From the NCBI GenBank assembly GCA_003024985.2, contig PXIH01S0007035.1: DNA of 13,300 nucleotides, one strand, 5' to 3'. The notes under the pieces are model-generated. The model was given only the letters and a program-made list of their open reading frames with translations, did not search any database and was not told where the DNA came from. This DNA comes from Euperipatoides rowelli. Lineage: Eukaryota > Onychophora > Udeonychophora > Euonychophora > Peripatopsidae. The position numbers and the translations under genes were made by a program. Below are positions 7,927-13,300 of this stretch, in pieces (the first letter of the stretch is position 1; each line of letters starts with the position of its first letter).

Positions 7927-8352
7927 ATGGAAAGCAGACATGTTGATTGTGATGGTGGGGACTGGGCAGCAGTATCGGGGTGTTGGGGTCCCTGGACAGT
8001 AATCTCCAAGGTTCCCTTGTCTCCAGAGACTGCTGTTTTGGGAGCAATTGGGGGAATACAGGACTGCTACTATCCAATGAGCCAGGATTGTAGGCTACAT
8101 CATCGTACCCATCATCTACTGTGGCAAAGGCCTGTTGTGGGTATTATTGACCTGAACTTAAGACCCCTCCGACTCATTTTTATTTCTCCTTTCCCCCCCA
8201 TCTTTCCTTGGTATTTAGAGTTGCACCCTGTTTTGAAATATAAAACAAATTTAAAATCTATACCTATATGGAAAAAAAAAAGGGGGGGGGGGAGACGGTC
8301 AGTCTTTCAACGCCATTCTCATTCTAGGTCTATAAACACTCATCTCATCTAG
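7927..8352 (+). other. GC-richer segment with a 141-codon open frame of unknown nature
   Basis: The plus strand is open for 141 codons from an ATG and stops at 8352. The product would begin MESRHVDCDGGDWAAVSGCW, is rich in Trp, Pro, Cys and His in its first half, and ends in a basic tail encoded by an A10-G11 tract (8272-8292). I recognise no domain. The first two-thirds are clearly richer in GC than the surroundings, so the segment may be a foreign or selected piece, or an unidentified repeat. A minus-strand frame (7880-8077) overlaps it and is equally unrecognised. No splice signal, promoter or homologue supports a gene. Confidence 0.25.
8158..8186 (+). repeat. direct repeat, right copy
   Basis: TTAAGACCCCTCCGACTCAT plus TTTTATTT is the partner of the copy at 7793-7821. 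It lies inside the 141-codon open frame, whose reading continues through it; that argues the frame may be fortuitous. Confidence 0.65.
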
Positions 8353-9747
8353 TGAAAAATATTTTGGAGAGCACAATTTCTTATCGCCCATTACAGCTCG
8401 ACTCTGAAATCTTGCTGTGCGTTTGAGGGAACCTTCCAAATCGCTATCAAATATTCCTGGCCGTTATAGAAGGTCATCATGAGTAGCTTTCGTCAAATTT
8501 TTGGAACATTTCATTTCTCAAAAGCAAAAAAAAAAAAAATCATAAATTTGTTATGCCTGAGGGCAATAGTGTCCATCGACATTTTGTATTAATTCACAGG
8601 TCGTGTTGACAATAGGATTCTATCTTTTTTTGTCATTTTATGTTGTCTGATGATCTCATCTAGATTAGGCTACTTATTTTATTTTTTTAGACCTTTTTAT
8701 TTCTTGGCAGAATTTCATTTCTGTGATTTTTTTTTTTGTAAGCTGCTTTATTATTATTATTATTATTATTACCGGCATGAATAGTATTAATAATAAAAAG
8801 CTTGATTCGGGACATTTTTTTGTAATTTAATTAAATTGTCATATGAGGGGACAATCTCAGAAAGTGTAAGAGCAAACCAAACCTGTCTACCTAGATTCTA
8901 CTCTAAAATATGAAAGTCCCTTCAAGGAAGTAAACCAACCCCTCTGGCAATTGAAGAATAAAATGAAAGGATATGTCAACATCTTTACACAATTATCATG
9001 GCTATAGAAAATGAGAACAGTAAAAAGAATGGAATACTTATTTGTATGACCTGATTATATTTTATTAATGGTATCTTTGGTGTTCCATCAGATTTTAGAG
9101 ATCTGTTATTACAAGTGAAAATTATATTGTTTTGCTAATGTTTGAAAAGAGGTGAGAATTCATTTTGAATAATTTATTATGCTGGTATAATAAGCATGAT
9201 TGGACTAGTGCCATAATTGTCTTTTCTTTTTGTCCTTTAATATTTTTTTTTCACATAGACTATGAATTTGTTTTTAAAAATTTAGTTTATTTTTCAAGTA
9301 GCCTACAGTTTAATAATCTAAATCAGAGGTTACATTATAATAAAAATATTTTGAGATTTTACAGAGAAAAAGTAAAAAAAAACTGTAGCCTACATTTTAA
9401 AGTTTTAAGGCAAGTTGTCCCTCCTTTAATTTTCAATAGGATACATAATTCTCTGCTCACTCTCCTGTTCCCAAAAGTTAATTATATCTTCCTTTATTCT
9501 TAGGCTAAGAATATATTATTCTTAGACCTTGTCCATTCAGTAAATTTATATTGGGGTGTGAGTAAAGTAATATTTGAGGGTAATGGTTAAATCTCTTCTG
9601 TCCGGATTTTTATAATATAAGCTATGCTTAATGACCAAATAACAAGATTACATGTTTTCACTTGCCAAACATCTTTAGAGAAAAAATATTATTTAAATGT
9701 TATAGCCTACAGTATTAGGGGGAAAGAAGTGGATTAAAACATTTATT
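8353..9747. other. AT-rich non-coding stretch
   Basis: No gene was recognised. The plus-strand frame at 9165-9503 is Phe/Leu/Asn-rich, AT-driven and without a domain. TAGGCTA/TAGCCTA heptamers occur at 8666, 9299, 9386, 9501 and 9703. Confidence 0.5.
8748..8771. repeat. (TTA)8 microsatellite
   Basis: Eight perfect TTA units are directly visible, followed by CCGGCATG. Confidence 0.9.
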
Positions 9748-9776
9748 AATAATGATGGAGATTTACCATCGTTATT
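9748..9776. repeat. small hairpin
   Basis: AATAATGATGG (9748-9758) pairs with CCATCGTTATT (9766-9776), with one G-T wobble and a 7-base loop. A second sequence able to pair with the left arm (CCATCATTGTTAT) lies about 20 bases downstream, so alternative pairings are possible. Confidence 0.45.
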
Positions 9777-10654
9777 TTAAATGGATATTCAGATTAGCCA
9801 TCATTGTTATGTGAAATTTTATTCATCTTAAAAGTTTAGGCCCTGGGTTTATACAATATACAAATTCATCAGTTTACAATATTTGAAACAAACTAATCAG
9901 TGCTTACAGTATTTTAAAATCAATATGCAGTATTTACATTAAATCCTTTGATTTTCTTTATTTTAAGATAGGCTATACTGTAAAACTAAATCATGAATTA
10001 CCGGTACTCTATTCAAAAACTGAGATTTTGTTTTTTAAAAAAGGACACAATTTTAAGAATTTGATTGTATAGTCTAATTCCGTGTTTATCCTATTAGCCT
10101 ATTTTTTTTTTTTTCAAAATTTATTTAATCTGAATTTGTTAATTGGAGAAAGAGAAACGGGTGGACATCAGAAATATGAATCTTTCTAGCATTCCATTCA
10201 TGAGTAAGATAAATTTTTGCTCGATAATTTTTTTTAGCCTAACCATGGGGCAAAACATTTTTCAAAAAGTTTACTGTACAGTATGGTAGGCCTTTATCTT
10301 TTTTTTTACTAAAAATTTATTTGATAAAACTCCATTATTGTTTAATAATATTACAGTAAACCTTGATCTAAAATGTATAATAAAAATTTATAAATATTTA
10401 TCTAGTGTGTTACTAAACATCATCTGATTCAATATTTTGATAGACTTGACTCAAAATGATAAATATTTTATTATGGTAATAGGATAAAAAAAAGATAATA
10501 AAAATTAATGTTTGCACTTGTTAAACACGTCACATGATGCTTCTAACAATAGCGTGTATAAATTCAATAGTAAAAAGTTTTAAATAACTTCTGCTGACCA
10601 TAAATAAATTGTAGGTTTAATCATTTAAAAAAAAAAAACTCGCACATAAACACA
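9777..10654. other. AT-rich non-coding stretch
   Basis: Nothing supportable beyond A/T runs, two TAGCCTA heptamers (10095 and 10235) and a TACCGGTA octamer near 10000. Confidence 0.5.
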
Positions 10655-10996
10655 CAGGTTACCATATTTCAATTTTCAAAAAAGAGAGCATAATATTTTC
10701 TTACCAAAAAAAAAATGGTTCCGGGTTCTTGGACTTTTTGGACTAACCCCCCACCTTTCTAATTAAAAATTTTATAATTTTTTTATAGCCTAGATTTATT
10801 AAAAAAAAATTAATTTTTATTTCTAATTGATAAATCACATTCATTATTTATTAAAATTATAATGTTAAGCTATAATTAAATTAAATAAATTGCATTTCAA
10901 AAAGGGTGGCACATTTTTACTTTCACATATATACATTATATAATTACTCATATTTTCACTTTAAAAACAAAAAAAAATCTTACTTACACTTTTTGG

Positions 10997-11055
10997 AAGG
11001 CGAAGGCGTGCTGCAACAACTTTCCTTTAACTTTCAACACCGCCTTTGGCGCCTT
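10997..11055. repeat. GC-rich inverted repeat
   Basis: AAGGCGAAGGCG (10997-11008) can pair with CGCCTTTGGCGCCTT (11041-11055), leaving a 3-base bulge and a loop of about 32 bases. It is the only GC-rich structure inside the possible hAT-like element and may be part of its internal fold. Confidence 0.45.
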
Positions 11056-11148
11056 TATTGGAAAAAAATATGAATTAAATCACAGCATTTTAGCTGTCAA
11101 GTGAAGAAAAACCAATATGATTTATCTAATCAGCAAAATAAATGTGCC

Positions 11149-11171
11149 CAGTAGAAAACTGTTTTCTACTG
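11149..11171. repeat. near-perfect 23-bp palindrome
   Basis: CAGTAGAAAAC (11149-11159) and GTTTTCTACTG (11161-11171) are perfect reverse complements separated by one T. It lies inside the possible hAT-like element. Confidence 0.75.
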
Positions 11172-11451
11172 AAAATACACACACAAAAAAAAAAAACCCC
11201 TGTAGGAAATTGACTCATTTCTGAATCAATAAGATCGTAATTTAAATTAAAACAGAAACGTAATTATAAAATTGAACGGCAAATTTATTTAAAAAAATTA
11301 AAACTACCGGTAAGTGTAATGAAAAATAAACTTTTCTAACAATTTAGTGAAAAAGAGGACATATTAGATAAAAATTGAAAAATATATAGGACCCGAACAT
11401 CACTCCTTAAAAAAAGACTTGTCCGGTTAAAATAGGACGTCTGGTAACCCT

Positions 11452-11876
11452 AAATTAAATGCATATTCATCAACTATTAATGAATCTCCAATAGCTAGAT
11501 TTAAAGTGTAGCCTTTTATCAGTGCTAATTTTAACAAAAGCTAAATTGCTTTATTTTTACCTTAAAAGTCATGTTTAATTCATCATTTCTTCATATTCGA
11601 TCAAATAATTACCTTAAGATAATATAACTTGATTGAGCGAAGCCAAGTCAAATGTTGATGTCAGGATGGCAGCATTATTTTTAATTTCCTATAATTACTA
11701 GCAAAATAATGCCCTAGACTATGTTTTTTAAAAAAACTCTGATCTTGAGTTCCAAGTAGCTGTACACGTCACATAGTATAAACAGTGAGACAGAGTCCGA
11801 GATTATTAAAATACGCTAACAGAGTAATAAAAGATGGAGACGAAAGGAGAATTTAAAAAAAAATTAAAATAAAAAG
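11452..11876. other. AT-rich non-coding stretch
   Basis: No gene or repeat was recognised. Confidence 0.5.
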
Positions 11877-11966
11877 CCTTTAAAATCTTAATTTAGCTAA
11901 ACCTTCGCTAGAAGGTGCTTTTAAAGGTCTATCGTCAGATAGAAAAAAAAACATGCCCTTGGCATG
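11877..11966. repeat. nested hairpin followed by a second hairpin
   Basis: An outer stem, CCTTTAAAA (11877-11885) with TTTTAAAGG (11919-11927), encloses a perfect inner stem, ACCTTC/GAAGGT (11901-11916, loop GCTA). A separate hairpin follows: CATGCC-CTT-GGCATG (11952-11966). Whether any RNA is made is unknown. Confidence 0.45.
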
Positions 11967-12234
11967 ATTCAAAATTGTGATTTCTGGGTTATCCATTTTA
12001 AAGTCAGCGTGCTTGCTATCTGTGCCATGGTAACGATTTTTATCTCATTAATGGGAACATAATTCATTTTTCAGCATTTAAAAAATAGTCATGCCATCGT
12101 AAAAGAACACGTATAATCAAAATAAGAAAATTATGTAGAGGAAGTAGGGCCTAGATATATATAAATATTAGATCAGATAGGTCATATTTGACGCATGTAA
12201 AATCAATAAAGTTTATTTCCCTCCATTTTGGATT
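11967..12234. other. non-coding stretch
   Basis: No feature was recognised. Confidence 0.4.
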
Positions 12235-12498
12235 TTGATTGTGTTGCGATGCATTGTGAGTAGTGCTCTGAATCCTAATGCTTTTACTAGGGTAGCAAGA
12301 GCTCATTCCTATAGTGCTCGGAGTTTATTAAAATCCGCGAAAGAGCATGCTCTGATTTTTAAAAATCCAATTTATCTGGATTCAGATCACACTCTTATGT
12401 ACTCCGAATGCTCAGAGTTTTGTAAAAAACTTACCCCTTTGTATGGAAGACCTCAGAGATTTGTTCTAGCATACCACATTGTAAATACAATACAATAA
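12235..12498 (+). other. open frame overlapping a foldback repeat, unknown
   Basis: The plus strand is open for about 87 codons from a TTG (not ATG) and has balanced codons for this region (SALNPNAFTRVARAH near the start). I recognise no domain. The DNA itself is repetitive. An imperfect foldback joins GAGTAGTGCTCTGAATCC (12258-12275) to GGATTCAGATCACACTC (12378-12394). A 12-bp palindrome, AGAGCATGCTCT, lies at 12342-12353, and a TGCTC-KGA-like motif recurs at about 12264, 12315, 12348 and 12409. The open frame is therefore more likely a by-product of repeat structure than a gene; an exon cannot be excluded. Confidence 0.25.
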
Positions 12499-12583
12499 GC
12501 TAAGAATAAAATATTCCGTAGCAATAAATAACGTAGCATAAGTTATTTATTCTATACATTAATTTGATATTATAGTAATGTTT

Positions 12584-12712
12584 CCAGCTGAAGCCTGGAC
12601 ATATATACTTACTGGGATTTGAGGCCTCCAGCATATCGAATCTGAAAAAGTCTGAAGTCTGACCGTTTCTTATGGACGGCATCACAGCGTTAACGTTTTA
12701 ATGTTATTTATT
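12584..12712. repeat. dispersed repeat, copy A
   Basis: From CCAGCTGAAGCCTGGACATA to ATCACAGCGTTA and the following TGTTATTTAT, this segment matches 12996-13112. The best block is CCTCCAGCATATCGAATCTG plus AAAAA. Differences include a 9-base insertion here (ACTTCAGAC-like, a local duplication) and mixed indels near GAGGCC. On the minus strand both copies are open across the shared block (FFRFDMLEA ... ICPGF), but substitutions are not biased to third positions. The minus open frame at 12500-12685 comes from this repeat. Confidence 0.7.
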
Positions 12713-12995
12713 TCATTGTTTTTACTTATTCAATTTGTAGTTCTTTTAAAAGATTCTGTAACTTTGATTAATAATGCAGCATTTAATATTTTTTTAAAGG
12801 TTACTAGCCAAACCCATTTATTTATTTTAATATTGGCGATTCTATAACAACCACAGTCAGAATAACACAATTTATTAACTCGACTGCTTTATTATCGATA
12901 ATGACGAGCACACATTTTTTTTTTAGGTTATGAATTATTGGTAAATGAATATCGATCTTAGTCAAGGCACGATGGTGATGAGCTAATGATTACGG
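12713..12995. other. spacer between repeat copies
   Basis: AT-rich with no recognised feature. The copy-to-copy offset of about 410 bp could be a repeat period, but the spacer cannot be tested against a third copy because the window ends. Confidence 0.4.
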
Positions 12996-13112
12996 CCAGC
13001 GGAAGCCTGGACATATAAATTCTGAGGTTTGAGGAATGGCCTCCAGCATATCGAATCTGAAAAACTGACTGCTTCTTGTAAATGGTATCACAGCGTTATT
13101 TGTTGTTATTTA
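12996..13112. repeat. dispersed repeat, copy B
   Basis: This is the direct repeat partner of copy A, from CCAGCGGAAGCCTGGACATA to ATCACAGCGTTA and TGTTATTTAT. Relative to copy A it lacks nine bases and has a five-base insertion plus a two-base deletion near GAGG..GCC. Its minus-strand frame meets a stop just after the shared block. Confidence 0.7.
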
Positions 13113-13274
13113 TCAAGTTGCTGATATTGTGTATCCAGCTTTGGAATAAAATGTCGATTGCAGCCAAGCAGTGCTCCACTGTGTTTTATTTATTCAATCA
13201 TCGTATGTGATGGTCTTGGAATTGGATAGCTGGTGGAGTAATATTGGGGATCCATGACAACATAGCCTATAATG

Positions 13275-13300
13275 TATATATATATATATATATATATATA
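13275..13300. repeat. (TA)n microsatellite at window edge
   Basis: Thirteen TA units run to the last base of the window, so the full length is unknown. Confidence 0.9.

Larger units (their letters stand above)
10655..11451 (+). mobile_element. possible non-autonomous hAT-like DNA transposon
   Basis: The right end reads GGACGTCTGGTAACCCT (to 11451), preceded by GACTTGTCCGG, GGACCCG and AAAAGAGGACATATT. This phrasing is familiar from ends of hAT-family elements. The left candidate end is CAGGTTACCA (10655-10664), which shares eight bases (GGTTACCA) with the reverse complement of the right end. Near the left end AAAAAAGAGAGCATAAT resembles AAAAAGAGGACATATT of the right end. No 8-bp target-site duplication is evident and no transposase remnant lies inside. 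The right end is the stronger claim; the left boundary may be wrong. Confidence 0.3.

Noticed and set aside
9165-9503. 112-codon plus-strand open frame
   Set aside because: Rich in Phe, Leu, Asn and Lys from T/A-rich DNA, no recognised motif, and it contains homopolymer runs and two TAGCCTA words.
12500-12685. 61-codon minus-strand open frame as a gene
   Set aside because: It is produced by repeat copy A. The equivalent frame in copy B stops just after the shared block and the substitution pattern does not look like coding constraint.
1-13300. tRNA or rRNA genes
   Set aside because: No cloverleaf with conserved TTCRANNC-type arm or rRNA-like block was seen on either strand, although this was judged only by eye.

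Overview
This window looks like non-coding DNA from an animal nuclear genome, not a bacterial or viral region. It is strongly AT-rich, at roughly 70% by eye. No long intact reading frame stands out. It holds many A/T homopolymer runs, microsatellites and decayed mobile-element copies. The best-supported feature is a degraded LINE (non-LTR retrotransposon) on the minus strand. The species cannot be fixed from the sequence. The octamer TAGGCCTA and the heptamer TAGGCTA/TAGCCTA are far more common than composition predicts; I associate that flavour with some marine invertebrate and fish genomes, but this is only an impression.

Layout. Positions 1-3180 are mostly unannotatable AT-rich DNA. They contain one weak candidate exon (607-715, minus), a possible LINE tail near 797, a G-quadruplex motif at 1333-1349 and a well-paired hairpin at 1716-1756. 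A LINE-type 3' tail with an (AAAT)n end lies at 3188-3312 (minus). Next to it, 3323-3985 is a degenerate repeat field built around a 15-16 bp motif of the type CCAARCAAGNGNGCC; three N bases lie in this field.

Positions about 4020-6516 hold the LINE. Read on the minus strand it runs from an endonuclease remnant with the SDH motif, through a linker and a reverse transcriptase with recognisable motifs including FADD, to a C-terminal region. It is broken by many stops and frameshifts. A second LINE 3' tail, with its own (AAAT)n end, is inserted at about 6144-6343 between the endonuclease and the linker, so at least two rounds of retrotransposition are layered here.

Positions 6635-7696 form an unusual AT-rich block bounded at both ends by arrays of an 18-bp palindrome (TGACTCGGATCCGAGTCA and variants). 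Inside is a diverged tandem duplication of roughly 213-226 bp. Positions 7793-8352 are a locally GC-richer segment that includes a 141-codon open frame of unknown meaning, flanked by 28-bp direct repeats 365 bp apart.

Positions 8353-10650 show little beyond microsatellites and small hairpins. Positions 10655-11451 may be a non-autonomous hAT-like DNA transposon, recognised mainly by its right end. Positions 11877-11966 carry clustered hairpins, and 12235-12498 is an open frame overlapping a foldback. Two diverged direct copies of a repeat of about 120 bp lie at 12584-12712 and 12996-13112, and a (TA)n tract runs off the window edge. I see no genes working together as a pathway; the story is accumulation and nesting of repeats.
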